A DNA stretch of 64,000 nucleotides. Source: Stropharia rugosoannulata. Lineage: Eukaryota; Basidiomycota; Agaricomycetes; Agaricales; Strophariaceae. The DNA lies in the NCBI GenBank assembly GCA_028532985.1, contig JANCIK010000011.1, positions 1,364,001 to 1,428,000 on the forward strand, given 5' to 3'. Positions 12,479 to 24,597 of this stretch are shown here, in pieces (position 1 is the first letter of the stretch; each line of letters opens with the position of its first letter). The notes under the pieces were generated by a model that had not been told where the DNA came from, did not search any database, and worked only from the letters and a program-made list of their open reading frames with translations. A program made the translations under genes and the position numbers.

Positions 12479-13811
12479 TATGATTTATAAACTTCAAATT
12501 CGATGAGGTGAGTTGAAGTGGATGATGGAGGTGGTACTCACGTAGTGCTTTTATACTCTGCTACGCACCCCAAAAATCAATGGTGGGTATTGAAAACTTC
12601 CCAATCCGTACTGCGAGCCCTATTGAGTCGATTGACCAGTATCTGCTGACCATGGTCTTGTCTCTCTGAGCGCATCGTGGAGCTCATTTCCGCTATACGC
12701 ATGTACGGAAATGTGAACGTAAATTTCAGTTATGTTATTCACTCTTCTCCCGTTAATCGGGTCCACCGCTTGCTACCAAAGCTTCCGGAACTAAGGATAT
12801 GTGTGGGGTGACCAAAATACTTGCACGAGAGTTACATCATGTATTCGAGAGTAGGTCAAGCGCAAGCTGTCAAATGGTTCTAAACAAATTCGAAGTTGAT
12901 TCTTGGTTGATTCGAAGTGCACGATCATGCCGACCGTCAATGTCTTTCGCACTCCGCTTGTCGTGCCGATCAATGGAACGGCGCGGCCGGAGAGACATTT
13001 GCCGCTTAACATCACGGCATTGCCACGGCTCGAGCACAACATCTTGACAAACAACAAGTTCGAGGCAAGTTCGAGGTCGCTGTTTGCAGTGTACACCCAC
13101 TCTTTCAACTATCTCTCTCAATCGAAGCGGATTGTGCGGTCTTTATCCAAAGCGAGTGGGTTGTGCTCGCTGGTCAGTACTTATTTGGAAGCCCCCACAT
13201 TATTACAGACAGAGTCCAGACAAGTGTCAAGATATCGCTTGTGAATTAGATATGAAAAGTTGCTACTCTTCGGGCGTTGCCAGTTGCCACTACTCTGCAC
13301 GCATTTCATGCGGCAAAGCTCTGTTCCATCGAATTCATCGATCTTGTTTATATCGCCGATGTCATGTTACCAATACGAAATCAATCCAAAAAATCCTCCT
13401 TGCTAGCGATCAATTGGGAAAATGAACAGCTGCCTGTCAATCGTCGGAGTCGCTGTGGTCAACTCTGGTGGAGAACAATGCCTTGTCCGACGCATGATGA
13501 AACGCAGAACAAACAAGGACCCGATTAGAAATTTGAACTGTGAAGAGCTTTCATTTGTTATTGACGAGTTTACGTGTATGCTCCTTCGGTAAACGCTGCG
13601 CAAATCGGACCAATGCATGTTTTGTCCTTCTGTCGTCATTTGGAAGAGCCTGCATGATATTCTTCTGTAGCTCAATCCGAACAACGACTCGGTGAACGAC
13701 TGCTCCTGTAATAACCGGGCACACTAAAGGTACACTCAGGAATCTATAAAGGCGGAGGTGAGCACTGGTTCCCTTCAGTTCAATCCACCTTGTTGAACAT
13801 TTTTACTTGCA
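12479..13811. other. Intergenic between divergent paralogs
   Basis: This 1.3-kb spacer separates the two divergent paralogs and should hold both promoters. Open frames at 12903-13244 and 13277-13528 have no family resemblance and no convincing splice partners, so I do not call genes here. The right end has a possible TATA-like tctataaag at 13742-13750, about 65 bp upstream of the ATG at 13812. Confidence 0.4.
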
Positions 13812-14438
13812 ATGTCTGAACCTCTCTCAACCGGTCCTTTCGAGATCTACTACGTCATCTTTATCTCTCCAGAAGTAGAACCAATTTTGAAGCCTCTTGG
13901 CCCAACGCGACAAGATGATGGCCGTGTAGCTGTCGTTGCGTTGCCTCAAGGCACTAAAGCCCCTATGGTAAGGAAGCTCGCTAACTCTCTGTTGCTCATT
14001 GCAATTTACTCGACCTGGATATTCAGTGGATTGTTGAAAACCCTGCTCCCAACCAGTACACCTTTTCTCTTGAAGGAAGGTTTGCTGTTCCTGAGGGCGA
14101 GTCTACGGTTGTATTAAGTAATGAAAAGTACTTCTGGCGTCCTCTCAGAGGAGCACCCTCCCCACCCCCTATGAGGCACGATGGATTTGTGTAGGTGACT
14201 TGTTGGTTGCAAGTCGCGTCCATTATTTGACTGGCGGCAATAGTGTTGGCGTGGGCATGGAGCTGAGTCCTAGATGGGAAGTCAACGGCAGGCCCGAATC
14301 AGCGTCAGCCGAAATCCCTGTAAGACATCATTTCTGTCATCATACGGGAGATAGTTATCTGATTATGTACCGACGAAGGTGCGCTTGACGAACGACACTG
14401 GAACTATGTTGTTCTTCAAGAGTCTTTTGAGAGACTAG
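13812..14438 (+). CDS. Small cytosolic protein, possibly I66-like inhibitor
   Basis: Four exons, 13812-13967, 14027-14190, 14244-14319 and 14379-14438, give 151 residues with intron phases 0, 2 and 0. There is no signal peptide or membrane segment. The sequence has short beta-rich blocks: IYYVIFISPE, then VVALPQGTKAPMWIVENPA, QYTFSLEGRFAVPEG, YFWRPLRGAP, and ELSPRWEV near the end. The 'leucine-proline-x-glycine ... Trp ... Val-Glu' spacing faintly recalls fungal peptidase inhibitors of family I66 (beta-trefoil), but the second half does not match what I know of that family. The intact copy sits 1.3 kb from a divergent broken copy (11852-12478). Its function is unknown; defence or protease inhibition would be a guess. 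Confidence 0.7.
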
Positions 14439-14915
14439 TGGTGTACCACCCGAAACTTAAAGTCTTGAAGGCTGTGGTCAGTTGTACAGTGACTGTAAGA
14501 ACACTAACTTTGTACATGAATGCATCGTCCCTTGTTATGCAATGTAAACTTTGTGTAAACCTGTCTAGAAGTTAACTTCTTGAACGGCAAGGTTTGATTT
14601 GAGACCCTTTCCAAACCGTTTTGTGTAATTCTCGCACTGGGATCACAACTAATCGGCTATTTATGTGACATGCGCAACCTCACAATAATTAAGTTGTACG
14701 AATTGCATATGTAGTTCCAACAAATGCTACTGGTGGCATCTTCTTGTGGCCATGTATGGATAAAGATGGCGTTGATTTGTTGTTATGATGGATTTACTAT
14801 GAATGGTATTTAATGATATCATAAAAATAAGCACCGCGACTTTGCAGGGCGAGCTGTCTGCCATCATTGCTTAGGCCGCATTACAAGTGGCATACATTCC
14901 TTTACTTCTACCACC
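14439..14915. other. Intergenic
   Basis: About 480 AT-rich bases between two plus-strand genes. No open frame or repeat of note was seen. It should hold the upstream gene's 3' end and the hydrolase promoter. Confidence 0.4.
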
Positions 14916-16491
14916 ATGTCTGGCGCCCCTCGAAAGTCCTCATTTACTGCCTGTTTGTATCGGCGTGCTCGAATGGTGTTGCTGGGACTTGCGTCGTTGT
15001 ACGCCTTGTCAGTGATCTTGGTGATGACACCGCTCATCCAGACCCAGTTCGTCACCATCAATATCGCTAAAGCCACATTCAGCTAAATCCTCTCCAGTGT
15101 TCTATATGCGCATTATATCGACTTCTTGTCCTTCAACAAATTCAATCACCCTGAACATTACGGTTTAGCTCGTGAGTCCGGTTCATGGGTGGCACAACTC
15201 CAAGTGCAATGTGCTGCCACTGATACTTACGTGTTTCCAGCCGGGAAAACAGTCAACGTGAAGCTGAATAGTGCTGACAACACCATGCTAGGCTCGTGGT
15301 TTGTCTTCTCGGATCCATTCTACCAACAACTACCCTACCCGCCTCCGCCAAATCGCGACTTCTCCTTCCCCCGCAAAGAGCTTATACCCGCTGCAGTGAA
15401 ACAGCACCCCACAATCCTCTTTCTGCATGGAAACACAGGTACACGTGCCCATCCGCTCCGCACGGTTCTCTATACGGCCTACACCGCGCGTTTGCGGGCG
15501 AACGTGTTTGCAATCGACTACCGAGGATATGGCGACAGCGAGGGCCACCCGACCGTGAATGGCGTGTCTCAAGACGCTCGCGCAGGGTGGGACTATCTCA
15601 TGAGCCAGGGTGCACGGCCAGAGGATGTCCTCATTATCGGGCACAGTCTCGGAACAGCCATTGCGGCACTGCTTTCTTCCGAGCTCAGCAGCGAAGGAAT
15701 CCATCCCCGTGGTACGGTGCTCATGTCGGTGCGTACACATTATACTCCATGTGGATTGCCCGCCTAATCCGCTTCGTTTAGCCGTTCTCCTCGGTGCGCA
15801 CTCTGATTGACGAGTACTATCTGTTTGGGTGCCTTCCGCTGTTGAAACCACTCTCGCTTGTTCCGTTGGCACCTCGTACGCATGCGCTCTATTTATATCT
15901 GACAAAATCAATGGCTGATCTATATATAGGCATGATTACTTGGTCTTTGGTACACCGTTTCGACACACTGACCTTAGTTCCGGTATGCATTTCGTGTTTG
16001 AAGTACACCTCAGCGCTGACGCTTTGTTTGATTACACTTAAATAGGGAATCAAGTCATCCGTCTTAATTGCCCATGCAGGTCAGTTGATCTTTCCTCTTT
16101 TGTCTTCGTTGCACAATCAGATAGCGTGACTTGGCTCATACCTATTTATTTAGATGACGATAAAGACATCCCGGTATCTCATGCTTCTGCTATATTCAAT
16201 GCGTTCTTAGAGCCCTATCAATTGACGTCCACTTCACTTCCCGAGAATCATGTCATCCATCAAACATGGGAGAATCACACCGCAGACGAGGCCATTCGTG
16301 TGTCAGCACGCGGTGATCTGGTGCAGACAACACACATCGACGGCTATGGCATCTACGAGGAGATCTCAACTGAATTTATGAAGAAAGAAGGCAGGAAAGT
16401 TGCCCTTTTGCGAACCGAACGCGGTGGACATGACGTCGGGAGGGTGGAAGGTGTTCATGATACTATTGGGCGTATGTTTGATTTCTACTAG
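14916..16491 (+). CDS. ABHD12-like alpha/beta hydrolase, membrane-anchored
   Basis: Six exons, 14916-15046, 15098-15728, 15782-15875, 15930-15982, 16046-16079 and 16154-16491, close in frame at 426 residues. A hydrophobic helix (about residues 20-40, LLGLASLYALSVILVMTPLI) anchors the N-terminus. The hydrolase fold follows, with LFLHGNTG (oxyanion strand), DYRGYGDSEG, the nucleophile elbow GHSLG with Ser at about 227, an acidic residue in the DDDKDIP loop near 315-319, and His near 407 in GGHD. The order and spacing match the ABHD12/YNL320W group of serine hydrolases, which includes lysophospholipid and acylglycerol lipases at internal membranes. The substrate cannot be read from sequence. Splicing across 15047-15097 restores a QTHVLYAH segment typical of the family, which supports the exon 1 model. 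Confidence 0.85.
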
Positions 16492-17045
16492 ATATTTGTA
16501 AGTCTTAGCTGGACAGTTGTTATAATTATTATTCTTGTTGTATAATCCTAGCTGCTATGTACATAAGTATTTGATTATACTCACCTATTGGAGATGTCAC
16601 TTCTAGTAGTATACCATGACACAATATTAGTCCCTAGTTAGAGAACTCAGAAATATGAACGGGTGCGTTTGCCAAGTAAATTGAAATATCACATAGATGT
16701 GCTCATTACTAGGTGCACCGAAGTACAACGATATATCTAGTAATGAGAACGTAATTTTATTTCATCTATCGTTGATAAGACGAGAATGTAAAATATGTAG
16801 TTGATTACAAGCGCGGCGATAAGTTAAGAATACAGGACAAAAGCAATCCGAATGTAATACATGTATATATAAGTGTACATGGATAATCAAAAAATGCGGT
16901 ACCTTGAAAGAATATCAACATGTTTAGATCCTGTCCCCAATATCAGACTGAAAAGAAAATCGAAGCACTCATCAAATCGCTAAGTTTGTATCAGTATCAA
17001 GACATATTAGAAGAATACTAGCGTCCAATATAGGACATACCTTGA
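16492..17045. other. Intergenic between convergent genes
   Basis: About 550 AT-rich bases shared by the 3' ends of the hydrolase and SGF29 genes. No gene or repeat was identified. Confidence 0.45.
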
Positions 17046-18295
17046 TCACTTCAGCCCACTCTGTTTAGGATTACCGAGAAGATGATTAGGGAACTGGACT
17101 ACCCAGTACGCCGACACAGTGTGTACCATGTCTTCGTCGTCTTCGAACTTTACTCGATAGCTCGGAGCATACTTGCTTGACGATGACTTGAAAGAGTTGG
17201 TCAGTGTCATCCCACATGCCATATATATGATATTGAACTGACTTTGTCCTGGTGAGGGACTGATATTACCTGAGCACGATAAAAGCAACTGGTGTCTGGA
17301 TACAAAGCAAGGACGGTAGATCCGATGGCAAAGGTCGGATAGAGGCTCAAGTGAGCTGGACTGCCAGCACTAGCCATTTCGTCAGGCAAGGGCACTATTG
17401 ATTTAGTACTCGCCATGTAGACACTGGAGTCAATGTTAACGTGAGACACTAACGCCTAGCCTGCTTATCACTTACGCTCCAGCCTGTCCATCCTCTTGGG
17501 GCTCAACGTCTTGCACTTCATACTTACCATCTTTACTAAGACCACGCGTGATGACAGCAACAATCCAGGTGCCTTCTTCAGCGTCGGCACCCTTGGGCGG
17601 CCGAAAAACGACCTTCCTGCCCACTTGTAGCTGCTGTCTGCCCAGCTCTTTTTTCGTCCTGGAATCACGCGGGCCCACAGAGTTGGTCCTTGGAGGCAGA
17701 GTTATAGAAACGGATCGGGTATTCCCCAAAGACGACTGCGCAGGGATCGGTGTTCCAGACGGTGAAGGTGCTCGTGGGCGTTTGTTCCTTTTCTCCGCTG
17801 CAAGAGGTCAAAATTTGATAAAAATAGCCACTCAGGCGACCAACCAGACTCCGTAGCCTTGCGCAGCGCTATGAGCACATCCACGCGTTCGAGAGCGTCT
17901 TCCAGCATTCTAAGGGGCGCATGAATAACATCTCTCCAAAAGAAGTTCTGGTTCACCTACCGAACTTCTTTGTTAGCCTGGTTTATTATTTCGTTGAGGC
18001 CTGAAGACAATTTCGTCTGAATTGTCTTCAGTGGCGCGAGGCCCTCCGCGAGCAGATTGTCGTCAGTGGGCCACACAGAGATAAGCCGGTTCACTTTGCC
18101 AATAGTCTCCGCACTTCCGGATCGCGAGTACATCGCGGAGAGATCGCCCAGCGAAGCCGAAGCGCCGCCCCAGCATTCCACTTCTGATAAAGCGGGTCAA
18201 TGAGGTGTAGGCAGTTGAAGTTTGTGTAGCACTAGCAATGCCGTACCTTCAGAAGAAAGCGGTCTTGATGATATGTTCCGTCGTCTGCTATCCAT
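17046..18295 (-). CDS. SGF29: SAGA complex subunit SGF29 (tandem Tudor)
   Basis: Six exons, 18295-18247, 18183-17961, 17909-17845, 17797-17476, 17423-17243 and 17186-17046, give 326 residues. The N-terminal half is helical (KVNRLISVWP, LERVDVLIALRKA) and probably contacts the SAGA histone acetyltransferase module. A Lys/Arg-rich linker (EKRNKRPRAPSPSGTP) leads to the C-terminal tandem Tudor domain from about residue 170: LQVGRKVVF, GTWIVAVI, KYEVQDVEP, then IVPLPDE, GSTVLALYPDTSCFYRAQV and YRVKFEDDED. The ALYPxTxCFYRA segment is the hallmark that binds methylated H3K4 in this family. The role is recruitment of SAGA to H3K4me3 chromatin. Intron 2 spans an in-frame TAG, and removing it joins two matching helices. 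Only the last 20 residues are less family-like. Confidence 0.88.
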
Positions 18296-19373
18296 GCTGA
18301 ATCCAAGACTTGCACACCGCAAGATGTGTTTAGTTATGTAACACAAGTGTAGCATGTGCAAGTTGTTTGATTAAATTACCATGGTAGGCATTGAAACTCC
18401 GATAACTTCAAAAAGCTTTGAACGTTTGAACTTGATTTGAACCTTGTTTGAACCTATGTTAACTTGAAGATGAATCTGTATACTGTTCTATACCACAACC
18501 TGAGCGTTGAAACAGGTAGAAAATAAGATGTCGAAACGAGCACAAGTCACATAAATATATAGTATGTACTACGGTTAACTTGGTATTTATTGGGGGGGAA
18601 GGATCCTTTGTTACTACACTGTTACCCCAGGCTCAAGTAATCAGCTTGGGACGAGAAAGTGCGCTGCTATGGTTGCTCTCTAAATCTCCGTGATGTCGGA
18701 GGACTTCTGAAGCAGAGCTCGCGGTTCGTTCCGCTCATGCGCATTTACCGGTTTCCTTTGGGTTTCCTATATGCTTGCGACGGGAATTGGTCGCAAACGA
18801 AATGTGATGTGAATGCATTCGCATTCGCTAAACCTTCAATTTTGTTGATTCTTTCTCGATTCATTTTGTAGAGTGGGTGGGCGCACGCGACTAGTGACCC
18901 TATCCAGTGGCTGAACGTCTGGTTCGCGGGACCATTAATACTATTCATTTTGAAGGTCGGAAACTTCTTGCATTGCAGATCAAGTCATTCGGATCGACAA
19001 TTAATTCATATTCGTGAGGAGTAGGAGTAGGAGGCAGTAGGCAACCAAGACCATGCTTTCGTACTACGTAGTCGTACTATTCTTATTCTAGCTGCCGCTC
19101 GCGATTTGTTGCCTTCATAATCAAAGTTAGAGATGCCCCCTCATTCAATCATCAAGTTCTGGAAAGAACTGGACTTGAAGGGGAATTAAAGACGATTTGG
19201 AGAGACCTGGAGATGGCCCCCTAAATGAGCTGAGTGAGGCACGCTAGGGCACGCTTGGTGGTTCGTGACTGAGTAAATTGATCACTTGCCGGCTCGCGGG
19301 GCCCTGACTTGTAACGAACTTGTATGACACTCTGAATCCATTTCCGTCTTCTGACGAGCTCGACTACATCTTC
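18296..19373. other. Intergenic, divergent promoters
   Basis: About 1.1 kb between divergent genes. A short cluster of TTGAAC/TTTGAAC words lies at 18420-18465 (at least four copies), which could be a factor-binding cluster. Otherwise it is unremarkable, with no gene seen. Confidence 0.4.
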
Positions 19374-22300
19374 ATGGCGGCCTCGTCCTCATCAGGGACA
19401 TCATGTCCTCCATCGTCATCAGCCGTCACAATTCCTGTTCCAGGCAAGTCTATACTGAAGAAACCGCCACCAGCGCAACAATCGCTGTTCTCGCGCTTCA
19501 CTAGATTTCTTCCGACCCAGAACCAGTCACAACCAACCCCTGCTGCAGCGATTGAAGATGGGAAACCGCTGAAGAGAGCCCATTTCATTCTGCCCAGCAT
19601 TGCCATCGTCTACCCTATCTCTTCCATCAATCCGCCATCGACACCGACACTAAAGGACGAAAAGAGGGCTATCGAGGACAGGGAGGCTGAAAGACGTAAG
19701 AAGGTGTTGCGAGGGAATTCATATAGTCCTGGGGGCAATGATGTGGAGGAGTGGTGGTCAATGGACAAGGTGGAGTCCTTCTATAGGGAGTGCTGTGCTG
19801 GTTGTGAAGAGGAACCGGACCCGGCCATAACTGTTGCTCTGAAGGTAAGTAACCCGTTTTGTAATTTTATGCGCTCGTTACAGGGATCTCTCTCAGCATA
19901 CATCTCCAACAAGCCCCAGGACTGTCGATCTTTCCGGTGTACAGTTGACGTTCACTTCCGCGTCGATTCTGTCCGACGTGTTCTCCATCGAATGGGGCCT
20001 CAGGAAGCTAGTGTTTCGCGAATGCGACCTCGATGATCATGTACCGGCACTCGTTCGTTATCCTATCTTCATCTATCTTACAATTTGCTTTAGATATTGA
20101 AACCTATGCTACATGCCCTCCTTATACCTAGCACCCTTTCGTTCTTGTCAGTTGCTTCCAACAGGCGGCTGAAGACGCCAGCCTTTCGGCTCATAGGTGC
20201 ATACGCGAAGAAGGCAAGGTTCCAATTAAAGTTTCCTTGACAGCATCTTTATGCTTACATGACCTTCGATTATTAGGCAAAGAGTTTGCAGTTCCTAGAT
20301 TTATCACAAAACATCCTGGATAAGAAATCCATCGAGTATATCGTTGCAGCTTTGGAAACTGCCCCTACACCCGGTCTAGTGTCGCTCCGTCTCGACGACT
20401 GCGGTTTGCGGCCAGCCGCTCTGGAAGCACTTTGTGAGTCTGAGAAACGTTGTACCTGCGTACCGCATACCAAATCCTCGGACAGGCCGTGCTGTCCGTA
20501 CATCATCCCTCAAAAATATATCTCTGAGGCACAATCACATCTCCGCCAGCGGAGGCGTTGCTCTCGCTCTCATGATCAGGGACTACCCGGACGTCGTACC
20601 AGGCCCTCTATCTCCTACTCCGCCCAGCCTCTTCGATACACCATCATCGTCAGTCGCGTCGTCCCCAACTAGCTCTGTCACGAACCTTCCGTTGAATAAC
20701 CCGCCTTCGCTATCAGTCAATACGAATATTTCTTCTCTCCCTCCCCCTCCCCGACACCCAACTATGAACATGCAAACGACTTACACGCCCTATGTTCCGA
20801 AGGCCCGACGCGCCAAAGCAGCGCCTCCAGCGATAAATCCTCTTTCGCCGACTGGCCAACATGTTCCGATCATCACATCATCTTCACAGGGTGGTGTTAC
20901 GACGCGGCACCCTGTTCCAAGTCATGGGCAGGCATCGAACAGCCATGGCCCGCATCATGACACTGGCCCGAGCGCTGCGTTGCTGGATAAAGTCAGAGCT
21001 CTTGATAATTTACCGCGCTTGGGTGCTTTGAGGACTTTGGACTTGAAAGGGAACGATCTGCGGGTGAGTATATAGCGGTTTACGCAGCTGGATTAATCTG
21101 ACACGCCCCTCTTCTTTCTCAGACGGGCATCACATACCTTGCTCAAGTACTGAAGCGTAATCGCACACTGAAGGTTCTCAATCTTAGCGAGAATAAACTC
21201 GACGTTCAATGCCTGGTTATCCTCGCTGAAGCTTTGGTATGCAGCAGTGTCTGGAGCCAAAGTAGATAATCTAACGATTACGCAGAAATACAACTCCAGC
21301 CTTGAGACGCTTGATTTGAATAAGAATCCATGTTCAGGGCCCGGATTGGAAGGTGTAAGAGGCATTTGCTAAACATATGCTTGATCGATACTGACATATT
21401 TGTAGATCCAATCACTGCGCACCGCTTTTACGCTCAATACTGCTCTCAAGCGCTTATTCTTGTCGTCTACATCAATGACGTCGGCAGGCGCAATCGCGCT
21501 GGCTGAATTTCTGCCTGAATCTACTTCGCTTCTTCACCTTGATCTCACTATGAATAACTTGGACATCGCAGGTGTCATGGCTTTGAGCAGCGGCCTCAAG
21601 GCTAATCATACCATGAGATGCTTAGACGTAAATATACCACCCGGAGACGAGGAGTTTGCAAGGTCAGTTCAATTAATTTGACAAATATATCGATTGATTT
21701 GGGGCCGTCTTAATCTAGAATGTGCAGGGAAATTTTGAACTCGTGTGTGAGGAATACGGAGGAGGCAGAACGGCTCTCAAGGGAGGGCGCAACCGTTCTG
21801 AGCGGACGTGGTATGGGCAAAGGTGTATGGGGGATGATTGAGGAGAGCGAACTTGCAAGGTCGATCAGGCTCAAGGAAGAGAAGAAGGCAAGTATTTTCA
21901 GGTCTTTTTCCTTTCGCCGTCAATAACACTGGCCCTTTCACGGCAGAATGAGTCGGATATCATCGTGCGAGCTCAGGCTTACGTAGCGCAGCTAAAGGAG
22001 GCAGTAGATACACAGAAGTCTGCCATACCAGCGTTACCTGAGCTTGTGGAGAAGGCCAAGGCAGCTGCGTCTGAGATCGCAATGGTCATCCAAGAAACTG
22101 AAGATCCTATGCAACTGGAAGAATTGCTGGGCATCAACGACCAATTGCTGCTCCTACTTAAACGCGTCCCCGGAAGCGGCAAACCCAATCTGAGGCTGCA
22201 AGGATTGGGTCTATCTCTCACTGACAGCCAGAGTTCCTCTGAGGATGGCGATGGAAGACTTGACGGGCTGCCGAATATCAATGGACGGGGAAGAGGCTCC

Positions 22301-23055
22301 GAGTCGAGTAGCATGACCAGTTACGACGACCAGGACCCTGATGGCTTGTCGACGCCTACCACACCAAAGATAGATAAAGGGAAACGCAAAGCGGAACCTG
22401 AGCCGGAAGAGCCTGAGAAGGTTCTCAGCCCCAAATTGGTTGGAGGTCATTCTCCCGAGGAGTGCGATGATCTTGAGGGTGTTGCCTCACCAACAAATAG
22501 GTTTGTGGTCATTTGACGCCCGCATTATGCTACTATATCGTCTTTCCCAGATCACGGTCATGGGTCGAAGAGGAAGGAGAAGTATTCAGGAAAGGTACCG
22601 TGCTGCTCGGTCCCGAAGAGATGGAAGGAGAGTATGACGGAGAAGAGTTACGGAAAGAGGTGAGATTCTAACTTCCAAGCCAGCTCTTTAGTCACGTACT
22701 CACTACATGGGCTTTGCAGCTTCTTGAAGCCATGGTTGAGAGGCCCCCTCCCCGCCCTCTGACCGACGAATACGGCCTCGAAGTTGCTGGACTGCGCGAA
22801 CCAGATAGGGATAGGTCCCCAGATATACCCAGCGCATCATCTCCAACAATCAGTGAAAGCCCAAAGCCATCTCCCAAGCCGTATATCCCGAGGAGAACAT
22901 CATCGAACTCCATCATGAGCTTACTCTCGCCGACTATACCCTCGCCGGACCTCACTAGCCACAGCCCAGTGTCAGGCAATTCTCCGAGACTGCCTGGCCG
23001 TACAAGCCCTAACCCACTGTCGACAGGACGACCACCGGCGATTATTGAATCATAA
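19374..23055 (+). CDS. PPP1R37-like leucine-rich-repeat protein
   Basis: Twelve exons are proposed: 19374-19844, 19897-20040, 20094-20213, 20277-20433, 20486-21063, 21123-21236, 21286-21354, 21406-21662, 21719-21887, 21947-22500, 22551-22659 and 22720-23055, giving 1025 residues in one frame. The N-terminus has SILKKP and a RAHFILP/VYPISS segment, then WWSMDKVESFYRECC. Leucine-rich repeats of the ribonuclease-inhibitor type follow (LDLSGVQL, LRKLVFRECDL, LQFLDLSQN, LVSLRLDDCGL, LKNISLRHNHI, LRTLDLKGNDL, LKVLNLSENKL, LLHLDLTMNNL), interrupted by a Ser/Pro-rich insert in exon 5. The C-terminal third is acidic, coiled and Pro-rich. This arrangement resembles PPP1R37, a regulatory partner of protein phosphatase 1; a PP1-binding role is inferred. 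Introns 3 (20214) and 9 (21888) need GC-AG splicing to keep frame. Confidence 0.8.
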
Positions 23056-23504
23056 TTTTCCGCCTAGTTTAATTCTTACATATTTTGGAGGTGGAAACAG
23101 GCATATGCATCGTTAAGAGTACTATTTAAGGGCATTTACGGATGGACTAAAATCCTTCCATCGTCTTTTAATTCATCGCGGATTCTATCAGCACGCACGA
23201 CACTACCAGTAGTATATAGGGCTCCTTCGTTTGTGTCCGCTTCCGTGGCTACATTCGATGCATGAGTAATAGGCTTTAATCCTCTTATAATCCAGTTTAA
23301 TCGGAGGCCAACGGTGCTTCCGCGTTTCCGTTGGCAATTTTTAGCCCAGAACTTCTATAAGTGAATGAAAGTGTTATAATTTGAATTGGAACGTGCCTCG
23401 AATTGAACTGTTGTCGCCACGGGAGACAGGGCGGCGCGGCGGGCGCTTGCAGTTCGTCAGCGTGAGATTAGCAACCTAGAGTCCCTTGCTTTCAAACCTC
23501 CATC
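23056..23504. other. Intergenic
   Basis: About 450 bp between two plus-strand genes. It is AT-rich at the left, with a GC-rich patch (cgccacgggag through cgcttgcag, 23415-23450) just before the peroxiredoxin start, likely its proximal promoter. Confidence 0.4.
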
Positions 23505-24457
23505 ATGCCCCCCAAAAAAGCTTCTGACGGCCCTACTGCTGAACCACGCCGCTCTGGGCGTATTGCGTCGCAGCCAGTACCGTCGCCTGCAGAAGTGAAG
23601 CCGAAGGCTCCACGAGCGTCGAAGAAACGGTCGGCCGAAGCATTGGACGAAAGCAAGGGCGATGATTCTGCAACGTCCAAGAAGGTGAGGATTTCAAGAT
23701 TTTTAGGCCTTTTTTTCTGCATGGGCGAGGCGCTTGCTCACCCTTTATTTCTAAATCCATCAGGTGAAGCCTGATGATCAAACTGAAATGGCGGAGCCTG
23801 CGCCTGAGGCTGAGGCTGAGGCTTTCGCTCGCATTGAGATTGGGGACGCACTCCCCAAGTTGACCCTTCAGAACGAGAAGGGAGAGGATATTGAAGTCGC
23901 TGACCTCGCCGCTGAGAAGGGCGTTATCCTTTTCCTCGTTCCCAAGGCAGACACACGTACGTCAACGGCGATTTTTTGGCGTGCTATCGTATCTTGACGA
24001 TCTGTCCCTCAAATATCAACTAGCTGGCTGCACAAATCAGGCATGCGGCTTCCGCGACAGTTACCCAGATTTTACTTCTTCAAACTACGCTGTCTACTGT
24101 CTGAGCGCGGACAGCCCTACTGCTCAGAGCAAGTGGCAGACCAAGGTTCGCAGCAAGATTCTTCGGAAGGAACCCGTTTGATTACTGATTCAACTATTTA
24201 TTTATAGAAAGAACTTCCTTACCCTCTTATTTCAGATCCGAAGAGGATATTGATTACTGCCCTGGGTGCTGGTGAAGGAGGGAAGACTAAGCGAAGCCAT
24301 TTCATTTTTGAGAAAGGAGGGAAATTGGTTGAAAAGAAGCTCCCGGTTTCTCCTGCTGATAGGTCGGTTTTATTCTTTTCTCGATTGGTTTTTTAAATTC
24401 TCATTGATGAACAGTCCTAAACTTGCTCTGGAGTTCGCAAAGAGTCACACTCAGTGA
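23505..24457 (+). CDS. Nuclear PrxQ/Dot5-type peroxiredoxin
   Basis: Five exons, 23505-23684, 23764-23956, 24024-24145, 24208-24362 and 24415-24457, give 230 residues. The first 80 residues are basic and disordered (MPPKKASDG, RRSGRIAS, KKRSAE), with clusters fitting a nuclear localisation signal, followed by an acidic run. The thioredoxin-fold domain begins near residue 85 (IEIGDALPKLTLQNEKGE). The active site is TPGCTNQACGFRD, with the peroxidatic Cys at 127 and the resolving Cys five residues later at 132, the pattern of the PrxQ/BCP class. KRSHFIFEKGGK follows near the end. The enzyme reduces hydroperoxides using thioredoxin. Yeast Dot5 is a nuclear relative with the same basic leader. 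Removing intron 2 reconstitutes the active-site Pro, which supports the model. Donor 3 (GTTCGC) is weak. Confidence 0.87.
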
Positions 24458-24597
24458 AGTCACTCGTAGTAGTTTTAATGGTCTCTTTGCTTTCAATCTT
24501 CAGAATCTAATCGTTTTTACAATTGACCTAAACGACTAAATCCATCCAATCTTTGTCCGCCCCGCCACACCAACTTCAACAACTCCTTACCCAATCT

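Noticed and set aside
12903..13528. Plus-strand frames between the divergent paralogs
   Set aside because: No recognisable domain, no convincing splice partners, and the region is expected to be a shared promoter.
20219..20276. GT donor at 20219 (gttcca) for intron 3 of the LRR gene
   Set aside because: It would change the frame and lead to a stop after a few codons, whereas the GC donor at 20214 restores the leucine-rich repeat.
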